Positions 18,445 through 25,140 of a DNA stretch of 64,000 bases are shown piece by piece. The stretch spans positions 186,001 to 250,000 of the forward strand of contig CAAEJV010000017.1 of assembly GCA_900756155.1 (NCBI GenBank), written 5' to 3'. This stretch comes from Pasteurellaceae bacterium (GTDB lineage Bacteria; Pseudomonadota; Gammaproteobacteria; Enterobacterales; Pasteurellaceae). Position numbers and translations under genes: made by a program. The notes beneath the pieces are model-generated. The model did not search any database. It was given only the letters and a program-made list of their open reading frames with translations, and was not told the origin of the DNA. Positions within the stretch are counted from its first letter, which is position 1. Each line of letters begins with the position of its first letter.

Positions 18445-18484
18445 AGTATATCGAAAAGAAAATAACTGTTCAAGCATACAGTTA
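18445..18484 (-). promoter_or_regulatory. LexA box overlapping the dinB promoter
   Basis: A perfect 6-bp inverted repeat TAACTG...CAGTTA (18463-18484) contains CTG-N10-CAG (18466-18481), the gammaproteobacterial SOS box layout. On the minus strand it covers the -35 TTGAAC (18468-18473), which is 17 bp from the -10 TATACT (18445-18450). LexA binding would block the promoter. dinB is a classical SOS gene in E. coli. Confidence 0.8.
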
Positions 18485-18490
18485 TTTAAA

Positions 18491-18509
18491 AGCCCACATT
18501 ACGTGGGCT
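18491..18509 (-). terminator. Hairpin after the secreted protein gene
   Basis: AGCCCAC-ATTAC-GTGGGCT, with TTTTAAAT following on the minus strand. A short intrinsic terminator between the gene at 18521 and dinB. It keeps upstream transcription out of the SOS promoter. Confidence 0.65.
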
Positions 18510-18520
18510 AGAGAAGAGAA

Positions 18521-19018
18521 TTAACGATCAGAGAGAACGGTTTTATCACCAAACAGGATAACGCGTTCAATAGGATAAACATCAATTTTTTCTTGTTGGT
18601 TCATAAAGACTTTGCGTGCGTCTTCAGCCAATTGAACAAACGGAATTTGTAAATTAATATTGATGGATTTGCCTGGTTGTAATGGAGTTTCTAAATTGAT
18701 TTGCATATCTTGGCTGTAAATAACTTTGCGGTTATTCACATACACGCCCACCCATTGAATATTTTTGATTGGTTTTTGACCAATGTTAGTGATTTCATGT
18801 TTGAATGCACTTAACGCTTGGCCATTCTCATCAACCACCATTTCACGATTACCAATATTGATGGCAAGGTATTTGTCGATGTTATCACTCGCTTTTACCG
18901 CTTGTTGTTGGGTTTGTGTCGCTTTTGCTGGTGTTGCTTCTTTTGCAATAACTTGAGTGTTAAATGCTAAACATAATGCACCTAATGAAAGTGCGGTCAG
19001 AGATTTTAATGTTTTCAT
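18521..19018 (-). CDS. Predicted periplasmic protein of unknown function
   Basis: A 165-residue protein that I do not recognise with certainty. A typical signal peptide (MKTLKSLTALSLGALCLAFN, cleavage after VIAKE-like site near residue 26) is followed by an Ala/Thr/Gln-rich linker. A beta-rich domain follows from about residue 55 (YLAINIGNREMVV, INLQIPFVQLAED). The spacing of alternating strands and the phrase NIGQKPIKNIQWVGVYVNN resemble the YcfL/Ig-like periplasmic proteins with an immunoglobulin-type fold, but this is a weak impression. It is monocistronic, next to ssrA, with its own terminator. Confidence 0.8.
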   Translation of the reverse strand: MKTLKSLTALSLGALCLAFNTQVIAKEATPAKATQTQQQAVKASDNIDKYLAINIGNREMVVDENGQALSAFKHEITNIGQKPIKNIQWVGVYVNNRKVIYSQDMQINLETPLQPGKSININLQIPFVQLAEDARKVFMNQQEKIDVYPIERVILFGDKTVLSDR

Positions 19019-19125
19019 TATTCGATTCCTTATAAAAAAGTGGCAAAATTTTACCCTAACTTCTTAGGTTAATAAATAGCTTCTTTTCCTTTCTTGGATT
19101 TTTTGATAAACTGCCGAACGATTTT

Positions 19126-19491
19126 GGGGCTGATTCTGGATTCGACGGGATTAGCGAAGCCCAAGGTGCACGTCGAGGTGCGGTAGGCCTCGTAAATAAA
19201 CCGCAAAAAAATAGTCGCAAACGACGAACAATACGCTTTAGCAGCTTAATAACCTGCTCATAGCCTTCGCTCCCCAGCTTCCGCTCGTAAGACGGGGATA
19301 AAGCGGAGTCAAACCAAAACGAGATCGTGTGGAAGCCGCTGTTTGAGGATCGAAGCACTAAATTGAATCAAACTAGCTTAAGTTTAGCGTGTCTGTCCGC
19401 ATGCTTAAGTGAAATTAAAGACGAGACTAAACGTGTAGTACTGAAGGTAGAGTAATTTCGGACGCGGGTTCAACTCCCGCCAGCTCCACCA
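19126..19491 (+). ncRNA. ssrA: Transfer-messenger RNA (tmRNA)
   Basis: Rescues stalled ribosomes and tags the nascent chain. The 5' end GGGGCTGATTCTGGATTCGACG and the 3' TCAACTCCCGCCAGCTCCACCA form the tRNA-like acceptor. The resume codon GCA is at 19217, followed by AAC GAC GAA CAA TAC GCT TTA GCA GCT and stop TAA at 19247-19249. The tag therefore reads (A)NDEQYALAA, ending in the ClpXP-type ALAA. Pseudoknot segments follow. Length 366 nt is typical. A TAAACT at 19107-19112 may be the -10 of a precursor start. Confidence 0.97.
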
Positions 19492-19525
19492 CAAAATAAA
19501 CCTATCAAGTCCTATGAAAGACTTT

Positions 19526-19559
19526 AAAGCCTTGAAAATAATGACTTCAAGGCTTTTTT
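19526..19559 (+). terminator. ssrA terminator
   Basis: AAAGCCTTGAA (19526-19536) pairs with TTCAAGGCTTT (19546-19556), followed by a T run. Strong intrinsic terminator 35 bases after the tmRNA 3' end. Confidence 0.88.
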
Positions 19560-19691
19560 ATTACGCTTTTAACTTCTATCAAACTCTCGAATTTGAGTAG
19601 TACGTTTAATAGTTGGCGCTTATTGATTGGTTAAATTGTTGCATTAGTAAAGTGCTTAGTAATCGGTAAATTATCAGCTAAAGGAGAAAAA

Positions 19692-20270
19692 ATGAATATT
19701 TTATTATTAGATGGTGGTAAAGATTTCGGACATTCACACGGTGAGTTAAACCATACACTTCACAAAAAAGCGAAAGAAGTTTTGACCGCACTTGGACACA
19801 ATGTACAAGAAACCGTGATTGATGCCGGCTATGATGTTGAAGCAGAAATCGAAAAATTCTTGTGGATGGATGTCGTGATTTGGCAGATGCCAGGTTGGTG
19901 GATGCACGAACCTTGGACAGTGAAAAAATACATAGACGAAGTATTAACCGCCGGACACGGCAAGCTTTACCACAGTGATGGTCGCCATCGTGTCAATCCG
20001 ACTGAAGGCTACGGCACAGGTGGCTTGTTGCAAGGCAAAAAACACATGCTTTCGCTTACGTGGAATGCGCCGATTGAAGCCTTTACCCGCGAAGGCGACT
20101 TCTTCGAAGGCAAAGGCGTGGATGCGTTATACATGCACTTCCACAAACTCAACGAGTTCATCGGCTTGACCCGTCTGCCAACATTCTTATGTAACGATGT
20201 GATTAAAAATCCACAAGTAGAACAATACTTAGCAGACTACCAAGCACATTTGGAAAAAGTATTTGGTTAA
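19692..20270 (+). CDS. mdaB: NAD(P)H:quinone oxidoreductase MdaB
   Basis: Cytoplasmic flavodoxin-fold quinone reductase, 192 residues. It reduces quinones by two electrons and protects against electrophiles and menadione. Family phrases are clear: ILLLDGGKDFGHSHGELN at the phosphate-binding end, IWQMPGWWMHEPWTVKKY, and LSLTWNAPIEAFTREGDFF. AAAGGAG precedes the ATG. It opens the accessory stretch between ssrA and epmC and is followed by its own terminator and a repeat copy. Confidence 0.94.
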   Translation: MNILLLDGGKDFGHSHGELNHTLHKKAKEVLTALGHNVQETVIDAGYDVEAEIEKFLWMDVVIWQMPGWWMHEPWTVKKYIDEVLTAGHGKLYHSDGRHRVNPTEGYGTGGLLQGKKHMLSLTWNAPIEAFTREGDFFEGKGVDALYMHFHKLNEFIGLTRLPTFLCNDVIKNPQVEQYLADYQAHLEKVFG

Positions 20271-20289
20271 TTGGGGAATATTCGTTTAG

Positions 20290-20318
20290 AAGGTGAGCAT
20301 TTTGGCTCACCTTTTTTA
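20290..20318 (+). terminator. mdaB terminator
   Basis: AAGGTGAGC (20290-20298) and GCTCACCTT (20305-20313) with a 6-nt loop and a T run. Confidence 0.88.
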
Positions 20319-20380
20319 TTTTTCTCTAATCAAACTTCCTAACGGAGAGAGGGAAGAGGAATAGATTGGGTTTAGAGCAC

Positions 20381-20439
20381 ACAAGTGGTCTAATTTTGAA
20401 TTGAATTTGCAAAAACACCTAAAAATCTGACCGCACTTT
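20381..20439. repeat. Direct repeat copy R1 (~59 bp)
   Basis: Begins ACAAGTGGTC and ends TCTGACCGCACTTT. It is nearly identical to R2 at 22421-22480, and its last 25 bases recur once more at 25104-25128 with one change. It carries a Haemophilus uptake signal (ACCGCACTT) at one end and a one-mismatch version of the Actinobacillus-type uptake core ACAAGCGGT at the other. R1 and R2 bracket the glxA/hydrolase pair. Confidence 0.8.
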
Positions 20440-20452
20440 AAAATAAAAAGAT

Positions 20453-21406
20453 CTAAACCTCCTCAATTTGAAACTGCTTACGCCAGCGATTCGGTGAAAT
20501 TTTATGTTTTTTCAAGAAGTGCTGACGCAAGGCGGTATCGCTATGAAACCCACTTTGTTCTGCAATATCAGTAATAGATAAATCTGTGCTTTCCAAAAGC
20601 TCTCTTGCTCGCTGTAGCCTTGCTTCAATTAACCATTGATTTAATGACATTCCGGTTGCTTTGCGAAAATGTCGGGTGAAAGTGCTACGGCTCATTGACA
20701 AATGTTCTGCAAGACTATCAGTCGAATGAAGTGCGGTCAGATTTTCATTTAAATAAGCAAGCAACGCATTGATATTATGATTAGGTGTGGAACGAGAAAT
20801 AGGGCGTTCGATAAATTGTGCTTGTCCGCCTTCACGATGAGGAGGGATAACCAGTATTCGGGCAATATGATTGGCAATTTTCACACCATATAATTTACGA
20901 ACAATAGAAAGACAACAATCCATGGAAGCGGCTGTTCCTGCGGAGGTAATCAGTCGATCTTGTTCTAAATAAATAGGATTTAAATCCCATTTCACCTGTG
21001 GAAAGCGACAAGTAAAATCACTATCTCCTAGCCAATGTGTGGTTGCTTTTTTGCCGTTAAGTAGACCACTGCACGCTAACACATAGGCGCCATAACATAA
21101 ACCCACCACTGTTGCACCACGTTGATACGCTTGCCGTAATGCTGTTAATAAAACCTCACTCGGCATCACTTGGGTATCATGCCATCCAGTCATCACAACA
21201 ATATCGGCATTCTCCAACCATTCTAAACCTCCATCTAAATGTATGTGAAATAGCGAGTTTGTCAGGTTGTCTGAATCGCTAACGATTTTACAGTCAAATA
21301 ACGGCTTGCCGTTTAAATCCGACATAGAAAAAACGGAATATGCCATCGCAAAATGAATGGGCATCATTTGTTCATACACAATTAAAGCTACTGTGGGTGT
21401 ATTCAT
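20453..21406 (-). CDS. GlxA-family transcriptional regulator (DJ-1/PfpI plus AraC)
   Basis: A 317-residue regulator. The N-terminal half (about residues 5-185) is a DJ-1/PfpI-type amidase-like domain with the nucleophile-elbow-like GLCYGAYVLACSG near residue 100. The C-terminal 100 residues form two helix-turn-helix motifs of the AraC family (LAEHLSMSRSTFTRHFRK and ITDIAEQSGFHSDTALRQHF). AAAT(AGGAG) precedes the start. It is divergent from the UlaG-like hydrolase gene and probably controls it, which is an inference from position. Ligand unknown. Confidence 0.9.
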   Translation of the reverse strand: MNTPTVALIVYEQMMPIHFAMAYSVFSMSDLNGKPLFDCKIVSDSDNLTNSLFHIHLDGGLEWLENADIVVMTGWHDTQVMPSEVLLTALRQAYQRGATVVGLCYGAYVLACSGLLNGKKATTHWLGDSDFTCRFPQVKWDLNPIYLEQDRLITSAGTAASMDCCLSIVRKLYGVKIANHIARILVIPPHREGGQAQFIERPISRSTPNHNINALLAYLNENLTALHSTDSLAEHLSMSRSTFTRHFRKATGMSLNQWLIEARLQRARELLESTDLSITDIAEQSGFHSDTALRQHFLKKHKISPNRWRKQFQIEEV

Positions 21407-21500
21407 TTTATTCTCCTATTTAATATGAGCATAACACAGAAATGACCCGATTATTACTTTTATTGGTTTTTTATCTATTTTTGCGCAATTTTGTTCTCAC

Positions 21501-21506
21501 TATAAT
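21501..21506 (+). promoter_or_regulatory. Probable -10 element of the hydrolase gene
   Basis: Perfect TATAAT at 21501-21506, 40 bases upstream of the hydrolase start, in the region divergent from the GlxA-type regulator. No convincing -35 at 17 bp, which fits a promoter needing an activator. Confidence 0.45.
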
Positions 21507-21545
21507 ATGTTTATTCATTCAATAACGTATAGAAAAGGAAAAACA

Positions 21546-22418
21546 ATGAACTTAAAAACCTTAATTAACACTACAGAATTGGCTATTAGCGCAAATACTT
21601 TCGCTGTAGGTCTTGTCTCTAAAAACACTGATAACTACCAACATATCCGCAATGCCACGGGTCGCCTGAACTACGCAGGGAAAACTTTTTTAATTGATCC
21701 GATGCTTGCTGAAAAAGGACGTTATGCAGGCTTTGAAGGGACATTAAATAGCCATTTGCGTAATCCACTTGTGGAATTGCCGATGAAAGCAGAAGATACT
21801 TTTAAAGATGTTGATGCCATTATTTTGACTCATACACATGAAGATCATTGGGATGAGGTTGCACAAAAAATTTTACCTAAATCCATCAAAATTTTTGTGC
21901 AACATGAACGGGATGGCGACTTACTCAAAGCGCAAGGTTTTACTAACATAACCAGTTTATCGCTAGAAAAACCTGTGGAGTTTGAAGGTATTATTTTAAA
22001 TAAAACAGGCGGCTCTCACGGCACAACGGAAATGTACGCTGTACCACAATTAGCTGAGATTTTAGATGAGGCGATGGGAGTAACATTCCAAGCGAAAGGT
22101 CATCCAACGGTTTACTTGGTTGGTGATACAATTTGGACTGCCGAAGTAAACAAAGCCATTAATCGTTATAAACCTGATGTAATGATTATGAACACAGGTG
22201 ATGCGCGTACCTTAGCTTTTCCGAATGACGGCATTATTATGGGGTTACAAGATGTTGCTCATGCTCGCCAAATGCTACCGAATACAAAACTTATCACGGT
22301 GCACATGGATGCGGTAAACCATATGTCTGTGTACCGTAAGGATTTACGTCAATTTGTCCAAGCAAACAAGCTTGAAAATGTAGTAATTCCAGAAGATGGT
22401 GAAACAGTGAAGTTTTAA
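21546..22418 (+). CDS. Metallo-beta-lactamase-fold hydrolase (UlaG-like)
   Basis: A 290-residue enzyme with the metal motif THTHEDHWDE (about residues 97-106), a later VGDTIW and the final VHMDAVNHMS, typical of the UlaG/L-ascorbate-6-phosphate lactonase-like branch. I start at ATG 21546, with AAAAGGA nine bases upstream, not at the in-frame ATG 21507. The N-terminus has a mildly hydrophobic stretch but no clear signal peptide. It is divergent from the GlxA-type regulator. Substrate is unknown. Confidence 0.88.
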   Translation: MNLKTLINTTELAISANTFAVGLVSKNTDNYQHIRNATGRLNYAGKTFLIDPMLAEKGRYAGFEGTLNSHLRNPLVELPMKAEDTFKDVDAIILTHTHEDHWDEVAQKILPKSIKIFVQHERDGDLLKAQGFTNITSLSLEKPVEFEGIILNKTGGSHGTTEMYAVPQLAEILDEAMGVTFQAKGHPTVYLVGDTIWTAEVNKAINRYKPDVMIMNTGDARTLAFPNDGIIMGLQDVAHARQMLPNTKLITVHMDAVNHMSVYRKDLRQFVQANKLENVVIPEDGETVKF

Positions 22419-22420
22419 AA

Positions 22421-22480
22421 ACAAGCGGTTTTAATTTTGAATTGAATTTGCAAAAACACCTAAAAATTTGACCACACTTT
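22421..22480. repeat. Direct repeat copy R2 (~60 bp)
   Basis: Near-identical to R1 (20381-20439) apart from a few substitutions and one inserted T. It contains a perfect Actinobacillus-type uptake core ACAAGCGGT (22421-22429) and a decayed Haemophilus signal ACCACACTT. It starts right after the hydrolase stop codon. Confidence 0.8.
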
Positions 22481-22491
22481 GTTATAAAAAA

Positions 22492-22518
22492 GCCGTCTGA
22501 AATTTCAGACGGCCTTTT
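22492..22518 (+). terminator. Terminator built from inverted Neisseria DNA uptake sequences
   Basis: GCCGTCTGAAA/TTTCAGACGGC (22492-22513) is a perfect 22-bp palindrome followed by five T residues. Each arm is the 10-base core GCCGTCTGAA of the Neisseria DNA uptake sequence, and inverted pairs of that word are the usual terminators in Neisseria. It sits at the left edge of the Neisseria-like segment. Confidence 0.85.
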
Positions 22519-22532
22519 TCTAAGAAATAATT

Positions 22533-22598
22533 TTAATTAATTCCTTCCACTAAAATTGCGCGGCCTGTTGTTGCGCCCAAACGGATGGATTTGAATGC
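22533..22598 (-). pseudogene. C-terminal remnant of an unidentified gene
   Basis: Reading leftwards, about 22 codons end in a stop at 22533-22535 (RLGATTGRAILVEGIN then stop). Base composition is Haemophilus-like, and coding sense is lost to the right where the GC-rich segment begins. It looks like the tail of a gene whose body was replaced. Too short to name. Confidence 0.35.
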
Positions 22599-23125
22599 TT
22601 GGAAACGCCGAAATCGGGCACGATACGCAATACTTTCCGCAAAACGGGTTTTCTGTTTCAGGAAAACCGCCTGCCGGAAAACTTGACTGCGATGCAGAAT
22701 ATCGCTATTTTTATGGACAAACCCGATGAAGGCGAAATCATCGCGCTGGCGGCGAAAGTCGGGCTGACTGCGGGCGATTTGAACAAATATCCGACCGAAT
22801 TGTCCGGCGGCATGGCGAAACGGGTAGCATTTTTGCGCCTGCTGCTGTGCGGCTGCGACCTTGCCTTGCTGGACGAGCCGTTCGTCGGTTTGGACCGCGA
22901 TTTGCGCGATATTTTGGTCGCCATGCTGGTGGAAAAAATCGAGCGGCAGGGCATGGCGTGTATGCTGGTAACGCACGACCGCTTCGAAGCCGCACGCCTG
23001 AGCCATGAAATCATGCTGCTTTCCACTAAGGGCATGAACGTGCAAAACGTGATTACCCTGCCTACGCAGCTGTCCGAACGCGATTCGGCTTTTGAAGAAG
23101 CCGTGGTGCCAAGGGGGCAGGGGAT
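22599..23125 (+). pseudogene. ABC transporter ATPase fragment, Neisseria-like, N-terminus missing
   Basis: The plus-strand frame encodes the C-terminal three quarters of an ABC ATPase. It shows a Q-loop (FLFQENRLPENLTAMQN), signature LSGGMAKR, Walker B LALLDEPF, D-loop GLDRDL and H-loop VTHDRFEA. The Walker A loop and everything before it are absent. The closest relatives I recall are Neisseria NitT/TauT-like importer ATPases. GC is far above the flanking DNA. The frame runs on into the cadD leader, stopping at 23226-23228 after a foreign tail. It cannot bind ATP, so it is a remnant. Confidence 0.8.
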
Positions 23126-23142
23126 TCATTATGAGGTGCTTT

Positions 23143-23757
23143 ATGTTTTCGACTGTGATTACTGCTGCTGTTTTATATATTGCTACAGCAGTAGATTTGT
23201 TGGTAATACTATTAATATTTTTTGCTAGAGCAAATACTAGAAAAGAATATCGAGATATTTATATCGGACAATATTTAGGTTCTGTAATTTTAATATTAGT
23301 TAGTTTATTTCTAGCTTTTGTTTTGAATTATGTTCCGGAAAAATGGGTGTTGGGTTTATTAGGTTTAATACCGATTTACTTAGGTATTAAAGTTGCTATT
23401 TACGACGATTGTGAGGGCGAAAAAAGAGCTAAAAAAGAATTGGATGAAAAAGGGTTGTCAAAATTAGTCGGTATTGTTGCTTTGGTTACAGTTGCTAGTT
23501 GTGGTGCAGATAATATTGGACTTTTTGTTCCTTACTTTGTGACTTTAGATCTTGTCGACTTATTAGTTACTCTTCTTGTATTTTTAATATTGATTTTTGT
23601 TTTAGTATATACAGCACAAAGATTGGCTAATATTTCAGGTGTTGGTGAAATTGTAGAGAAGTTTAGTCGTTGGATAATGGCTGTTATTTATATTGGTTTA
23701 GGGTTATTTATTATTATTGAAAATAATACAATTCAAACAATAATATCAATAATATGA
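23143..23757 (+). CDS. cadD: Cadmium resistance transporter CadD
   Basis: Small inner-membrane protein of 204 residues with five to six hydrophobic segments, of the CadD family known mainly from staphylococci and streptococci, where it confers modest cadmium resistance. Recognisable phrases are YIATAVDLLVILLIFFA (start), IYIGQYLGS, YLGIKVAIYDD and VASCGADNIGLFVPYF. I start at ATG 23143, six bases after GAGG, giving the family N-terminus; ATGs at 23131 and 23092 lie in the leader. Strongly AT-rich, unlike the GC-rich DNA directly upstream. No cadX/cadC regulator is present. Confidence 0.92.
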   Translation: MFSTVITAAVLYIATAVDLLVILLIFFARANTRKEYRDIYIGQYLGSVILILVSLFLAFVLNYVPEKWVLGLLGLIPIYLGIKVAIYDDCEGEKRAKKELDEKGLSKLVGIVALVTVASCGADNIGLFVPYFVTLDLVDLLVTLLVFLILIFVLVYTAQRLANISGVGEIVEKFSRWIMAVIYIGLGLFIIIENNTIQTIISII

Positions 23758-24081
23758 ATGATACGGGCATTTGAGTATCTGACAAACCTTCGGCTTGCTT
23801 CTTCAATACAAGATACAACCCTGTCCGCCCAATAAATCCATATCCGAAAGCATCTTCATGCAGAATTAAGCCAAACCATGAATAAGTTTTTCACCCACCC
23901 CATGCGGCCGTTTTTCGTCGGTGCGGCGGTGCTTGCCATACTCGGCGCGTTGGTGTTTTTCATCAGCTCCGGTGCCGTCATTTTGAAATGAAACCAAATT
24001 AAAGCCAATTGAACCGTCATCTACTTGTGTATGGACATCACGACCGCCGATTGCTGTTGCTGATGTTTTGTAGAAAATTTT
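23758..24081. other. Junction region with gene remnants
   Basis: No intact gene. It holds about 120 bases of unassigned sequence after cadD, a GC-rich NnrS start fragment (23878-23991) and an antisense Ohr/OsmC start fragment (about 23992-24084). The change of composition and the head-to-head truncation mark a recombination joint near 23990. Confidence 0.6.
23878..23991 (+). pseudogene. NnrS N-terminal remnant (Neisseria-like)
   Basis: ATG at 23878 opens 37 codons: MNKFFTHPMRPFFVGAAVLA, then a second hydrophobic stretch ending GAVILK and a stop at 23989-23991. The HPMRPFF motif and first membrane helix are those of NnrS, a haem- and copper-containing membrane protein linked to nitric-oxide stress. 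The other ~11 helices are missing. GC-rich, so of foreign origin. Confidence 0.75.
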
Positions 24082-24084
24082 CAT
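23992..24084 (-). pseudogene. Truncated Ohr/OsmC-family peroxide reductase gene
   Basis: Starts properly at ATG 24082-24084 with GAGGAAAA upstream and encodes MKIFYKTSATAIGGRD followed by VHTQVDDGSIGFNLV, the N-terminal strand pair of organic hydroperoxide resistance proteins. Coding homology stops at about codon 31, where the NnrS remnant begins on the other strand. Both catalytic cysteines are therefore lost. It is divergent from the AraC-type regulator, which may once have controlled it. Confidence 0.7.
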
Positions 24085-24214
24085 AATGTTTTCCTCATTT
24101 AATATTGGTTAATATGGTTTGGCGTACCGCCGTTGAAAGTGAGTACATTATATTGAACGGCAATATGAAGTGTTATATGATTTATTCAAATTACTTGCCT
24201 ATTCCTACAAAATC

Positions 24215-25078
24215 ATGTTCTCAACTGAAACGATAGAACGCTTATTACAAGTTATTCCACATAACGAACTCTATTCATCACCGATTAAAGGCTTATTTCT
24301 TCGCCATTCAGATCAACCATTTTGTTACGAAGGTATTATTCAAGAGCCGAGCATTTGCATCGTGTTAAGCGGAGAACGTGAAGTGCAGTTAGGCGAACAA
24401 TGCTACCGATTTGATAATCAACATTTTATGTTTTGCCCAGTAAACATACCGATGCGTGGCGAGATTAAATGTGCAGAGCCGCAAAAGCCGTTTTTAGTGA
24501 TGTCGATGAAAATTGATATTGAAAGCGTTAGCAAGATTTTATTAGCAAATCCAAACCTTGTAAATAATGTCCAACAGGGCGACGAAGGTTTTGCACAATG
24601 GCATCTGGATGAATCTCTCAAAAATGCTGTTGAACGTCTATTGCTCTTGCACGAAAATCCAAAAGATATTGAGTTTCTTGCACCGCTTATCCAACAAGAA
24701 ATTTATTATCGACTCCTTACAGGCGAACAAGGTGGCAAATTTAAAGCCATGGTAAGCAATGGATCGCATACCAAAAAAATCGCCCAAGCCACCCATTATC
24801 TGCAACAACATTTTAGTGAAACCATCACTATGGAAACCTTGGCAAATCTAAGTGGTATGTCATTATCTGGATTTCATAGTCATTTCAAGAAGATAACCAG
24901 CCTTTCACCGCTACAATATCAAAAATCATTACGTTTGATGGAAGCCAGACGATTGATCGCACAAGAAGGACGAGGTATTACCGAAGCCGCTTACCAAGTC
25001 GGCTACGAATCACCTAGCCAATTCAGCCGTGAATACAAACGGTATTTCGGGCATGCGCCCAAGGGGGATATTAAATAG
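24215..25078 (+). CDS. AraC-family transcriptional regulator
   Basis: A 287-residue regulator with an N-terminal AraC_N-type cupin (IKGLFLRHSDQPF, PSICIVLSGEREVQLGE) and two C-terminal helix-turn-helix motifs (METLANLSGMSLSGFHSHFK and ITEAAYQVGYESPSQFSREY). I prefer ATG 24215 because family proteins begin just before the TIERLL helix. ATG 24170 would add 15 residues. Ribosome sites are poor at both. It faces the broken Ohr gene, so its original target may be gone. Confidence 0.88.
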   Translation: MFSTETIERLLQVIPHNELYSSPIKGLFLRHSDQPFCYEGIIQEPSICIVLSGEREVQLGEQCYRFDNQHFMFCPVNIPMRGEIKCAEPQKPFLVMSMKIDIESVSKILLANPNLVNNVQQGDEGFAQWHLDESLKNAVERLLLLHENPKDIEFLAPLIQQEIYYRLLTGEQGGKFKAMVSNGSHTKKIAQATHYLQQHFSETITMETLANLSGMSLSGFHSHFKKITSLSPLQYQKSLRLMEARRLIAQEGRGITEAAYQVGYESPSQFSREYKRYFGHAPKGDIK

Positions 25079-25103
25079 ATGGGGCTTAAAGATAGGTTTA
25101 AAT

Positions 25104-25128
25104 ACACCTAAAAATTTGACCGCACTTT
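25104..25128. repeat. Partial repeat copy R3 (25 bp)
   Basis: Matches the last 25 bases of R2 except for one base in the uptake signal (here the intact ACCGCACTT) and lies after the AraC gene stop. Together R1, R2 and R3 punctuate the accessory modules. Confidence 0.65.
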
Positions 25129-25140
25129 ATGATGAAAAAA

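Noticed and set aside
19056..19358. 100-residue minus-strand open frame
   Set aside because: Antisense to the tmRNA gene, with no ribosome site or recognisable protein features.
22533..23129. 198-residue minus-strand open frame across the Neisseria-like segment
   Set aside because: GC-rich DNA gives long antisense frames. Only its last ~22 codons, outside the ABC ATPase homology, look like a real gene tail; the plus strand carries clear ABC motifs.
23866..24084. 72-residue minus-strand frame beginning with the Ohr start
   Set aside because: Only the first ~31 codons match Ohr; the rest is antisense to the NnrS remnant, so it is a chimeric read-through of a broken gene and not a new protein.
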